Assembly (NCBI GenBank): GCA_039029135.1
Contig: JBCCGT010000001.1
Coordinates: 372,001 to 436,000, forward strand
DNA length: 64,000 nucleotides
Direction: 5' to 3'
DNA from: JALZVT01 sp039029135
GTDB lineage: Bacteria > Pseudomonadota > Gammaproteobacteria > Pseudomonadales > Azotimanducaceae
Below, piece after piece: positions 1 to 7,553 of the stretch. The stretch's first letter is position 1. Each line of letters starts with the position of its first letter. The position numbers and the translations under genes are program-made. The notes below the pieces were generated by a model. That model saw only the letters and a list, made by a program, of their open reading frames with translations. It searched no databases and was not told where the DNA came from.

Positions 1-181
1 CTTCGACAACGGCGGCAGCGATGCGCTGATCGACGCCATCGTCGCCTGGGGAGATCTGACGGCGATTTCGGAACGCGTGGCGGCACAGCGCGCAGCGGGC
101 GCCGACCAGGTGGTCATCATTCCGATCGCACGCGGCGGGGCGCCGGACTGGGCGCTGCTGGAACGCCTGGTTGAGGCGTGA
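1..181 (+). CDS. C-terminal end of an LLM-class (luciferase-like) F420-type oxidoreductase, partial
   Basis: Only the last 59 codons are in the window; the 5' part lies to the left. The reading frame runs from base 2 to a TGA at 179-181. The tail contains a stretch reading roughly ADQVVIIPI followed by DWALLERL. This is characteristic of the last strand and helix of bacterial luciferase-like monooxygenases, in particular the F420-dependent subgroup that ends with a short 'W..LERL' helix. The active site and cofactor pocket are not visible, so the substrate and even the cofactor (F420 or FMN) cannot be told. About 160 bases without a gene separate it from the next CDS, so it need not be in the same operon. 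Confidence 0.6.
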   Translation, partial: FDNGGSDALIDAIVAWGDLTAISERVAAQRAAGADQVVIIPIARGGAPDWALLERLVEA

Positions 182-343
182 TGGCGCCCGCGATTCAGTC
201 TTCCCAAGGCGTCAATGGCACTCACGGCAGGCGCGGTTTGGGCAATGCGGCGATACGACAAGGGATGCGTTGAGCTAGCCACGCGTCGTGTCAAATTCCG
301 GCATGGGATAGGATAGCGAGTCGATCAGGATTGGGAGAGATCC

Positions 344-1426
344 ATGGTCCAACCCTCAAGCGGGCAGGCAAAGCCGCGCAAGCGGCTGTCGCGCACAACG
401 CCAATGGGGATGGCGGCGTCGGCTCGCTATCCCGCTCAGGACGATCGTGCAACCGTGGCCAACGGCATTCGGGCGCAGGACTCACAGCTGCAACCCGGCT
501 CGTTCGAACCGGCCGTGTATCGCGAGCAAGAGGTCTGCGGCGTCGCTTTGCGGCTGGAACCGGTCGCGCCCGCGCTGGGCACGATCGTGCACGGAATCGA
601 TCTCGATCGTGATCTCGAACATCCCGATATGGTGCGTTTCCTGAGGACTCTGTGGCTCGATCGCCGGGTCGTTATGTTCCGCGATCAGCAGCACCTGTCG
701 CGCGAGGCGCTGATGCGTTTCGCGCAGCATTTCGGCGAGCTGGGCGCACACCACGGCGAACGCGATCATGTCCCGAGCGCGCCCAAGACGCCCCAAGGTT
801 ATCCGGATGTCCTGCCTCTGCAATCGACGGAGGAGCACGCCAGCGCAGCGTCGGAATGGCACAGCGACGCGACCTGGTCTGCGCGACCGCCGATGGGTTC
901 GGTCCTCATCTGCCGCGAGGCGCCGCCGATTGGCGGCGACACCAACTTCTGTGACGGCTACGGACTGTGGCAAGGCGTCAGACGGGAGACCAAGGCGCGC
1001 GTCGCCTCGCTGCGAGCCGAACACGTTGGTCAGCCGCACCATGCTCAGGACGGCGAGCTGCCTATGGCCATACATCCGGTCGCAAGAACGCACCCGGAAA
1101 CTGGCCGGACCGTGCTATTCGTAAACCGGGTGTTCACGCGCCGCTTCGCAGACGAGCACGACATTGGCGACGACGAAACGCGTAGCCTGCTACGAGAGCT
1201 GTTCAGAAACATCGGGCGACCGGAAGTGAGCTGTCGTTTTCGCTGGGCACCCGGATCCGTGGCCATGTGGGACAACCGGGCGGTGCAACACTGCGCAACA
1301 GCCGACTTCTGGCCGCATCGCCGATCGATGGAACGGGTCACCGTACTGGACTTCGACAACGAGCGCAGGGTGCCGTACTACGCAGATGCGAATTCATCTG
1401 GGCAGCGGCCAAACGAGCAGGATTGA
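344..1426 (+). CDS. TauD/TfdA-family Fe(II)/2-oxoglutarate dioxygenase
   Basis: This 360-residue protein should couple 2-oxoglutarate decarboxylation to hydroxylation of a small organic substrate (taurine, alkyl sulfate, phenoxyacid or similar). The iron facial triad is visible: H173 and D175 in EWHSDATW, and H316 in the motif NRAVQHCAT. An HRR element at about 325-327 would supply the arginine that binds 2-oxoglutarate. The sequence around VHGIDL (about 82-87) and FRDQQHLS is the usual TauD N-terminal fold. The ATG at 344 follows a GGGAGAG ribosome site. The first 50 or so residues are an extra, low-conservation extension, so translation could start later, for example at Met22. The gene is 6 bases from the next CDS and probably co-transcribed with it and the UGSC selenoprotein gene. 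The substrate is unknown. Confidence 0.88.
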   Translation: MVQPSSGQAKPRKRLSRTTPMGMAASARYPAQDDRATVANGIRAQDSQLQPGSFEPAVYREQEVCGVALRLEPVAPALGTIVHGIDLDRDLEHPDMVRFLRTLWLDRRVVMFRDQQHLSREALMRFAQHFGELGAHHGERDHVPSAPKTPQGYPDVLPLQSTEEHASAASEWHSDATWSARPPMGSVLICREAPPIGGDTNFCDGYGLWQGVRRETKARVASLRAEHVGQPHHAQDGELPMAIHPVARTHPETGRTVLFVNRVFTRRFADEHDIGDDETRSLLRELFRNIGRPEVSCRFRWAPGSVAMWDNRAVQHCATADFWPHRRSMERVTVLDFDNERRVPYYADANSSGQRPNEQD

Positions 1427-1432
1427 GGGCAT

Positions 1433-2494
1433 ATGAACACAACCGCTCACCGGCACGAGGTGCCGGACGACCCGCTCGGCGCCATCGACTACTGTTTCGA
1501 TCAGGGTTGGACCGATGGGCTGCCCGTCGTCCCGCCCGAGGCGGGACGCGTCGCCGCCATGCTAGCGTTCGAAGGTCGACCGCCGGAGACGGTCATCGCC
1601 GAACATCCGGCGACCGGCCTGCGGCTAACGGTTGAGTCGCTGGCGGCCAACGCCGTCATGGCGGGCTGTAAACCGGAATACCTGCCCGTGTTGGTCGCCG
1701 CGTTCGAGGCGATGAACGAACCGGACTTTAACTTTCACGGCAGCTGCGCCAGCACCGGCGGTTCCGCGCCGCTGCTGATCGTCAGCGGCCCCGCCGTCGA
1801 AGAACTCGGGTTGAACAGCGGGGTGAACCTATTCGGACCCGGCAACCGCGCGAACGCCACGATCGGACGCGCCGTCCGTTTGGCGTTGCTGAATGTCTTC
1901 AAGATGATCCCCGGGATATCCGACAAGTCGACCCAGGGTCATCCGGGGAAGTTCAGCTTCTGTATCGGCGAACGCGCGGATCGATCACCGTGGCCGCGGC
2001 TGTGCGAGGCGCTCGACTACCCCGAAGGGGTCAGCTCGGTGACGGTCTACGCCGGCGCCGGATTCGTCAATCTCGAAAACCACGGCGCCAACACGCCGGA
2101 GATGCTGTGCGACTCGTTTGCCGATGGCATGGCCAACTACGGCTGTATCAGCAAGGGCGAGACCGTGCTGGTCGTCTCGCCCGAGCACGCGAAGATCATC
2201 GGCGACGCCGGGTGGAGTCGCGAACAGACACAGGCCTACCTGTTCGAACGCGCGCGACGGACCGTCGGGCAGCTTCAGGCGATCGGCAAGTACCACCAGC
2301 GCGAGCACGAACGGGGCCAGAAGCTGGGCGCTGACGATGCCGAACACATCCATCGCGGCCTGACGCCCGACGACATCCTCATCGTCGTGGGCGGCGGCGA
2401 CGCCGGCGGTCATTCGGCGTTTATTCCCTCATGGAGCCGCACCCGGGGTTCGCTGCGGCAATCCAAGCCCATCGGCGTGTGCCTGGACTGTTAG
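1433..2494 (+). CDS. Conserved protein of unknown function preceding the UGSC selenoprotein gene
   Basis: This is a complete 353-residue protein that I cannot assign to a characterised family. It has no signal peptide or membrane segment. It looks conserved and ordered: an early GWTDGLPVVPP stretch, then a cysteine-containing HGSCASTGG element, a glycine-rich GPGNRANATIGRA segment, and a GISDKSTQGHPGKF stretch near a second cysteine. The C-terminus has a glycine-rich IVVGGGDAGGHSAF motif that could sit at a ligand or cofactor site. It lies 6 bases after the dioxygenase stop and 99 bases before the UGSC gene, all on the same strand, so a shared pathway is likely. The invariant-looking cysteines and the selenoprotein neighbour make a thiol/selenol redox partner or substrate-processing enzyme plausible, but that is inference. 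Confidence 0.75.
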   Translation: MNTTAHRHEVPDDPLGAIDYCFDQGWTDGLPVVPPEAGRVAAMLAFEGRPPETVIAEHPATGLRLTVESLAANAVMAGCKPEYLPVLVAAFEAMNEPDFNFHGSCASTGGSAPLLIVSGPAVEELGLNSGVNLFGPGNRANATIGRAVRLALLNVFKMIPGISDKSTQGHPGKFSFCIGERADRSPWPRLCEALDYPEGVSSVTVYAGAGFVNLENHGANTPEMLCDSFADGMANYGCISKGETVLVVSPEHAKIIGDAGWSREQTQAYLFERARRTVGQLQAIGKYHQREHERGQKLGADDAEHIHRGLTPDDILIVVGGGDAGGHSAFIPSWSRTRGSLRQSKPIGVCLDC

Positions 2495-2593
2495 CGGCGG
2501 TCGTATTGCACGCCGTTCGCGAGCCAAGAAACAGAGCGCGCGTTCAAGATCACGCGAAACACAGCAACAGCACAACACGACAGAGGAATTAGC

Positions 2594-3112
2594 ATGCAAT
2601 TGATCGATCCGACCGGCACGTCTTCGGAACGCAGACTTGCGCGCGCCGCCCCCCTCGACAAGCTGGACGGCGCCGTCATCGGCTTGCTGAACAACAACAA
2701 GGTGAATGCCGACGTACTGCTGCGCGAAACCGCCGCGTTGTTTGAGGCGCGCCACGGCTGCTCCGTCATCGAGATGCGCCACAAGATGAACGCCAGCGCG
2801 CCCGCCCCGAGCGACAAGATCGAAGACCTCGCAGCACACGCCGACTTTCTCATCACGGCGATGGGTGACTGAGGTTCTTGCTCGACGTGCAGTGTGCATG
2901 ACGGGATTATGTTCGAGCAGCTGGGCAAGCGCGCCGTCGTGCTTTGTACCCATCCGTTCGAAGTCACGGCGAACAATATCGCCGCCACGATGGGTCTGCC
3001 CGGCTATCCGTTCGTGATGGTCGAGCATCCGATCGGCTCTAGAACGCTCGCAGAGATCAAGGAACGAGCCGAGGACGCGTACCAACAGGCGCTGCCCATT
3101 CTGCTGGACTGA
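2594..3112 (+). CDS. UGSC-family selenoprotein (in-frame UGA read as selenocysteine, Sec93)
   Basis: The frame opens at ATG 2594 (ribosome site AGAGGAA) and meets a TGA at 2870-2872. It then continues in the same frame without interruption to TGA 3110-3112, giving 172 residues if the first TGA is selenocysteine. The residues after the TGA are G-S-C-S-T-C, so the local motif is U93-G-S-C96-S-T-C99, the signature that named the UGSC selenoprotein family. The N-terminal half carries LLNNNKVNADVLL and the C-terminal half a cysteine-containing LCTHPFEV and a YPFVMVEHPIG stretch; both halves are needed for one compact domain. A SECIS-like hairpin begins 7 bases after the UGA. The family is presumed to be redox active through a selenenylsulfide between Sec and a nearby Cys; the substrate is not known. 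It is convergent with a second selenoprotein gene. Confidence 0.9.
2880..2918 (+). promoter_or_regulatory. Bacterial SECIS-like hairpin for UGSC Sec93
   Basis: A lower stem of six perfect pairs joins 2880-2885 (GCTCGA) to 2913-2918 (TCGAGC). Inside it, 2886-2891 (CGTGCA) pairs with 2895-2900 (TGCATG) with one G-U wobble, leaving the triloop GTG at 2892-2894. The apical loop starts with G and lies 19 bases after the UGA. This fits the bacterial SECIS description of a G among the first loop bases, roughly 16-37 bases downstream, where SelB binds. Confidence 0.75.
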
Positions 3113-3130
3113 GGTATCGATTAGGCATGT

Positions 3131-3157
3131 TCGGCGGAGTGAATCGGATTCCGCCGA
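3131..3157. terminator. Shared hairpin between the two convergent selenoprotein genes
   Basis: Bases 3131-3138 (TCGGCGGA) and 3150-3157 (TCCGCCGA) form a perfect 8-pair GC-rich stem with an 11-base loop. It sits in the 62-base gap between the tails of two convergent genes and could stop transcription in both directions. No long T run follows on either side, so strength is uncertain. Confidence 0.5.
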
Positions 3158-3174
3158 CCACGCGCGCGCAGCCG

Positions 3175-4338
3175 TTATGTCGTCGGCGGCATACCCGCAT
3201 CCAGCGGCAGCAAGAAGCGCCACAGCGCCGCTTTCTCGCCCGACGCCTTCATCGCGGCCTGCGCCTGGCGCACGACTTTGCCCGCGCGCGTATCGTCCCG
3301 ATACCATCGGTAGCCCTGCCAGGCGGCAGGCGTATGCTCAGCAAGCTCCAGCGCGGCCACCTCGTAGTAGCCGCGAATATCCTGCGCGACCCGAGCCGGA
3401 ATCCCCGGGATACCTGCTTCTTTCCAAGGCGTTCCCTCGGCAACGCGAATGAAGGCCTCCAGCGCGCGCGGAATGGCGTCGGCATCGATGAGTCGATCCG
3501 CGCCCGCTCGCTGGCCGTACTTGGCGACCGCTCGGTCATAGGCCGCACGAATGCCGTTGGCTTCGTCGAGCGCGGGGTGCAGATCCGGGTCAAACCGTGG
3601 CGGCAAGGTGCAGACGAGCGTATCGGTCGTCTCGTCGTGGATGGACGCCGCGAAGTCTTCAATCACGGGTTCGTCGCTGCCGAGCAGCGCAAAGGCGTGG
3701 GCGAGAACGCTGTGCTGAAACTCAGGGTCGTTGGGTTTACCGATCGGTCTGCCGAGCGGGAAATCGCAGAACAGACCGCGCGGCGGCGCCGTGTTGTATA
3801 GCTGTTCTTTGATAGAGCCGATAGTGACCGTCGCAATCCCCGCGGCTTCGAACACGTGCGCGAGCGTACTGACCGTACGCGTGCACAGCGGTCAGACCGG
3901 CGTGAGGAGCACGACGTCAACCTCGTGCTTGCTCAGCAGTGCCGCCCCCGCCGGGCCACCATCCAACTTGATACCACTGAGATCGAACTGATTGCCCGCC
4001 ACAGCGAGATGAATATCCGAAACCGATCCGATCTTGCCCTGAGCTGCCAGTTCTTCCAGCCGATCTATCGGATAGACCACGTTGAGGTCCATCGCGACGC
4101 CGCTGGCGTCAAAATTCGGCGACCAGTGGCCTACGACGATGTCCCGGCGCTTGCGCGCAAGCGTTCGAAAGCCGGTGTCGACGGGGTCAAAGTCACGGTC
4201 ATCCGCGTGATGCAACGCGGCCGAGGTCACGATCGCGACCTTGCAGTCCGAAAGCGCTTTGGGCCGGGTAAAAGCCGGATGCTCGAAGGCAGGGCAGTCC
4301 ACCTGGCTCGCCCCCGACTTGATAAACTGATCGGTCAT
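3175..4338 (-). CDS. GrdB/PrdB-like selenoprotein (in-frame UGA, Sec149)
   Basis: On the minus strand the frame starts at ATG 4338 (ribosome site GGGGAGA) and reaches a TGA at 3894-3892. It continues in frame to the stop at 3177-3175, a 387-residue protein with Sec149. Around the UGA the sequence reads DVVLLTPV-U-PLCTRTVSTLAHVFEA, then GIATVTIGS. This is the signature of the B subunit family of glycine, sarcosine, betaine and D-proline reductases, in which a U-x-x-C pair (here U149, C152) attacks the substrate or a relay partner. N-terminal sequences such as VVGHWSPNFD and LNVVYPIDRLEELAAQG also fit this family. After the Sec region come PPRGLFCDFPLGRPIG and a long helical C-terminus. No GrdA, GrdC/D or PrdA is nearby, so it probably acts in a reaction other than classical Stickland reduction. 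It faces the UGSC gene tail to tail. Confidence 0.87.
3856..3886 (-). promoter_or_regulatory. Bacterial SECIS-like hairpin for GrdB-like Sec149
   Basis: Read on the minus strand, GCGTAC (3880-3875) pairs perfectly with GTACGC (3869-3864) around a five-base apical loop GGTCA (3874-3870). Below an internal loop, GTGC (3886-3883) pairs with GCAC (3859-3856). The loop starts 17 bases after the UGA, begins with GG, and closely resembles the GGUCU loop of the Escherichia coli fdhF SECIS as I remember it. Confidence 0.78.
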
Positions 4339-4515
4339 GAGTCTCCCCTATTCGCCGCGATCCATGTTGCCATCGTACGGCCGAAGCACAAGTTTCGTAC
4401 GTCCATTGAGCGCCTCGGCCACGCACCCCGCTGAGCTTGTCCCCCTTCGCGAGGCGGCGTTTTGTCGAGCGCCGGCTCGCGCACCGCAACGCGCGACGAA
4501 CCATCCGAAGGTTCG

Positions 4516-5424
4516 GTGCCGCTCCTGATGTTTGCCAGTGGTCCCGTTCGGGCCTACCTGCTGCTCTGCACGACGACTTTGTGCTGGGGTGCGAACACGA
4601 TATTCGCCAAGCTTGCGGTCGGCGAGGTCTCGCCGATGATGTTGACCGCCTGGCGCTGGCTGGGCGTGGTGCTGCTGGTATGGATGCTGGCCTACCGCCG
4701 CGTCATTCGTGACTGGGACCTACTGCGACCGCACCTTGTTTACCTGTTACTGATGGGCATCTTCGGCTTTTCGGGGTTCAACGGCCTGTTCTACGCGGCG
4801 GCGCATCAGACGACCGCGCTCAATCTGGGCATCATCCAGGGCACTGTGCCTGTGTTCGTGATCATCGGCGCATTCATCGTTTTCCGCGACCGGGTGACGT
4901 TGCTGCAGTGTCTCGGCATCTTCGTCACGCTGATCGGGGTGTTGTTCGTCGTGACCGAAGGCGACGTTACGCGCCTGCAGCAACTGACGTTCAACGCGGG
5001 CGATCTGATGATCATCCTGGCCTGCGCGCTCTATGCCGGGTACACCATCTGGCTCAGGGAAAAACCGGCGGTGTCTGCGCTGACCTGGTTTGCGATGCTC
5101 GCGACAGCCGCCTTTATCGCCTCGGTTCCCATGGCTATCGTGGAATGGCAGCTAGGATTCGGCCAGTACCCGACACCCACCGCCTGGGGCCTGCTGGTGC
5201 TGATCATCCTGCTCCCCTCTTTCCTCGCGCAGATTTGTTTCATCCGCGGCGTCGAGTTACTGGGTCCGGGCCGCGCCGGTGTATTCGTCAATCTCGTGCC
5301 CATACTGTCGTCTATCGCCGCCGTCTTTGTTCTTGGCGAAGCGTTTGAGTGGTTTCATGCCGTCGCATTGGTGCTGGTAATTGCGGGCATAGGAGTCGCC
5401 GAGCGTTTCGCGATTCGAGCCTGA
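4516..5424 (+). CDS. EamA-family (DMT) membrane transporter
   Basis: This protein of about 300 residues has the ten hydrophobic segments of a drug/metabolite transporter, arranged as two EamA repeats. The first repeat begins with CTTTLCWGANTIFAKL and the second with the LLVLIILLPSFLAQICFIRGVE region. The highly conserved small-residue LNLGIIQGTVPVFVIIGAFIVF helix is present. Such proteins usually export amino acids, nucleobases or small metabolites; the substrate cannot be predicted. The start is uncertain: GTG 4516 lies 4 bases after GAAGG, and ATG 4528 is also possible, with the first membrane segment intact either way. It is divergent from the GrdB-like gene across about 180 bases, so a shared control region is possible. 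Confidence 0.85.
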   Translation: MPLLMFASGPVRAYLLLCTTTLCWGANTIFAKLAVGEVSPMMLTAWRWLGVVLLVWMLAYRRVIRDWDLLRPHLVYLLLMGIFGFSGFNGLFYAAAHQTTALNLGIIQGTVPVFVIIGAFIVFRDRVTLLQCLGIFVTLIGVLFVVTEGDVTRLQQLTFNAGDLMIILACALYAGYTIWLREKPAVSALTWFAMLATAAFIASVPMAIVEWQLGFGQYPTPTAWGLLVLIILLPSFLAQICFIRGVELLGPGRAGVFVNLVPILSSIAAVFVLGEAFEWFHAVALVLVIAGIGVAERFAIRA

Positions 5425-5543
5425 TGTTCGGTTCGGCGGGGCCCGCGCACAGCGTCGCTCGTCATACAGCCGGCGTGGCCGGCGGCGCTGGTACACTGCT
5501 GCGCAGTCGGGCTATTCATTTCGAGGCCGAAGGAGGACCCGCC

Positions 5544-6824
5544 ATGAACGAGCGGCAACCACTCGAAGGCATTCAGATCGTGGAAATGACCCTCGCCGTG
5601 CAGGGTCCAGCGGCAGGCGTTTTTCTGCGCGACATGGGCGCAGAGATCGTGAAGGTGGAGCCACCGCTCGGCGATCCCAGCCGCTATGGACGCAATGTCG
5701 ACAACCCGACACCCGAGGGCACCCTGGGGCCGCAGTTCGTCGCGGTGAACCGCGGCAAGCGATCTGTGTGCCTGGATGCGACGACCGAACTCGGCCGCGA
5801 GGCTCTGGAACGGCTGCTCGCCCGGGCAGACGTGTTTTGCAGCAACTATCGAACGCAGGCGCTCGAGGCGTTGGGACTCGACTACGAGACGCTGCACGCA
5901 CGCTATCCGCGGCTTGTGTACGCCACCGTCAATGGCTTCGGTCCAGGCGGTCCGGACGCCGACAAGGCAATGCTCGACGGCGCGGCCGTCGCCCGCGGTG
6001 GACTCGCAAGCATCACGGGCCAGCCCGACGGATTGCCGGGTCTGCCGGGTTCGATCGTCGCGGACACCACCGGCGCGATGCAGTTCGCGCTTGGCATCGT
6101 AACGGCGCTGCTCGCTCGCGAGCGTCACGGCGTCGGGCAACGCGTACAGACCAGCGGGCTGGGCGGTCAGCTCTGGTTACAGCAGTGGGAGCTGACGCAC
6201 ACGGCGATGACGGGAACTCGCTTGCAGCGCGCAGGCTCGCACCACCCCAACATCCGCGGCCCGTACGGGATTTACCAAACTCGCGATGGCGGCGCGATCA
6301 TGCTCGCCCACACCATGCAGCAGGACGCCTGGGACGCAATCTGTGCGTTCGGCGAAGAACCCGAACTGTCCTTCGATCCCCGCTGGTCGACGCCGGGCGC
6401 GCGCTTGGGTGAAGGCCGCACGGAGACCGACTCCAATGACGTTCGCGCCGCCTTAAAACGCGCGTTCGGTCGCAAGACTACGTCCGAGTGGGAGGCCTTC
6501 TTGCGCACGCAGCCGGAGGCAATCTTCGAACGCGTGCGCACGCATCATGAAGTACTGGACGACCCGCAGAACGCCGCGAACCAGTACATCACCGAGATCG
6601 AAGTGCCCGACTTTGGTCGCGCCCAAACGGTCGGTAACCTGGTGCAGCTATCGGAAACGCCGGGCAGCGTGAAGGGTGGCCCGCCGCTGCTCGGCGAGGC
6701 CAACCAAGAGGTCCTGCAGCAGCTCGGTTTTGCGCCGGAACAGGTCGCGGCGATCACCGATGCGGCGATTGCACAGCGTGAAGCGGCGCTCGCCGAGTTG
6801 CTCGCCGCCGCTACGGCGGACTAG
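5544..6824 (+). CDS. CaiB/BaiF (class III) CoA-transferase
   Basis: This 426-residue protein transfers CoA between carboxylic acids through a covalent aspartyl intermediate. The ATG at 5544 is set by a strong AGGAGG at 5531-5536; the longer open frame upstream is not coding. The N-terminus LEGIQIVEMT and DMGAEIVKVEPP are the family's Rossmann-like start, VNRGKRSVCLDA follows at about 68-79, and the catalytic aspartate is probably D145 in KAMLDGAAVARGG. LGLDYETL and YPRLVYATVNGFG are typical connecting motifs. With acyl-CoA dehydrogenase, PhyH and thiolase genes nearby it fits CoA activation of a carnitine-like, dicarboxylic or branched acid, but members of this family vary widely in substrate. 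Confidence 0.92.
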   Translation: MNERQPLEGIQIVEMTLAVQGPAAGVFLRDMGAEIVKVEPPLGDPSRYGRNVDNPTPEGTLGPQFVAVNRGKRSVCLDATTELGREALERLLARADVFCSNYRTQALEALGLDYETLHARYPRLVYATVNGFGPGGPDADKAMLDGAAVARGGLASITGQPDGLPGLPGSIVADTTGAMQFALGIVTALLARERHGVGQRVQTSGLGGQLWLQQWELTHTAMTGTRLQRAGSHHPNIRGPYGIYQTRDGGAIMLAHTMQQDAWDAICAFGEEPELSFDPRWSTPGARLGEGRTETDSNDVRAALKRAFGRKTTSEWEAFLRTQPEAIFERVRTHHEVLDDPQNAANQYITEIEVPDFGRAQTVGNLVQLSETPGSVKGGPPLLGEANQEVLQQLGFAPEQVAAITDAAIAQREAALAELLAAATAD

Positions 6825-6860
6825 TCGAACGCCAGGGTCGAAGGTCAACGGGCAATCGCG

Positions 6861-7406
6861 TTGCAAGACGGACAAGACTACAAGCGCCACGTTGTTGATC
6901 TGGAGTCTTATTCGTTGATCGTACGCCCGCGTTCCGGGGATACCGAGATACTCCAGTTCCAGCGCGCGGAGTATTCGCCGCACGAGGCGCGCGCAACCTT
7001 CGAATCGATGCACGCCGCTCTCCCGATAGGCACCCCGGCGGCCTGCGCGACCGGCGCATTGGCCTTGGTTTACTGGTTTCGAACCGAAAATCTAAAGCTG
7101 ACGGTCACGGACGACCCGTCGTCGACTGGTTGGTTCGCCGCGGACATCGATGGCGGGTTGGTGTTTGACTTCGCCGCACCCATCGACGCAGGAGCAGAAG
7201 ACGAGCCACGAAATTCGCCAGCTAGGACATCAACGGCGGCCCTGCTGGGGGGTGTGTTTGACCTGATCATCGCCCTACAGCCGACCGCCTACCGGTACCT
7301 GATCGACGAGGTCATCAGCGTCGAACGCCTGACAGAGTCCGAATTTCTGGAGCAGAAACGGGCGTCAGACTATCTGTACCAGCGCGGCGTTTTCGGCCGC
7401 CTGTAA
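6861..7406 (+). CDS. Hypothetical protein
   Basis: This open frame encodes up to 181 residues starting at TTG 6861; later starts such as Met50 are possible and I see no clear ribosome site. The composition is that of a soluble alpha/beta protein, with strands like SYSLIVRPR and LTVTDD, a GGLVFDFAAP strand, and a helical C-terminus ending in YLYQRGVFGRL. There is no signal peptide or recognised motif. It lies 36 bases after the CoA-transferase on the same strand and is followed by a possible terminator, so it may close that transcript. Function unknown. Confidence 0.5.
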   Translation: MQDGQDYKRHVVDLESYSLIVRPRSGDTEILQFQRAEYSPHEARATFESMHAALPIGTPAACATGALALVYWFRTENLKLTVTDDPSSTGWFAADIDGGLVFDFAAPIDAGAEDEPRNSPARTSTAALLGGVFDLIIALQPTAYRYLIDEVISVERLTESEFLEQKRASDYLYQRGVFGRL

Positions 7407-7409
7407 CCG

Positions 7410-7449
7410 GCTGTTCAGGCAGTGGCGTCGGCTACAGCAGCGTTTTTTT
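7410..7449 (+). terminator. Possible Rho-independent terminator
   Basis: GCTGT (7410-7414) can pair with ACAGC (7434-7438), followed closely by seven T bases at 7443-7449. The stem is short and the loop large, so the T run is the main support. It sits just after the hypothetical gene and before the amidohydrolase promoter region. Confidence 0.3.
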
Positions 7450-7553
7450 GGGAGGGGGCGGGGCGCCGTACAGGCAGAACCCTTACATGCCTGCTACAGT
7501 TAGGGGTTGTGCGTTCAGCGAAACTACGCGGTGACTAGAGGAGGGGGCTCTCT

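Noticed and set aside
2429..3307. 292-codon minus-strand frame over the UGSC gene
   Set aside because: It crosses the intergenic terminator and both gene tails and has no motif; the plus-strand frame has the diagnostic Sec motif and hairpin.
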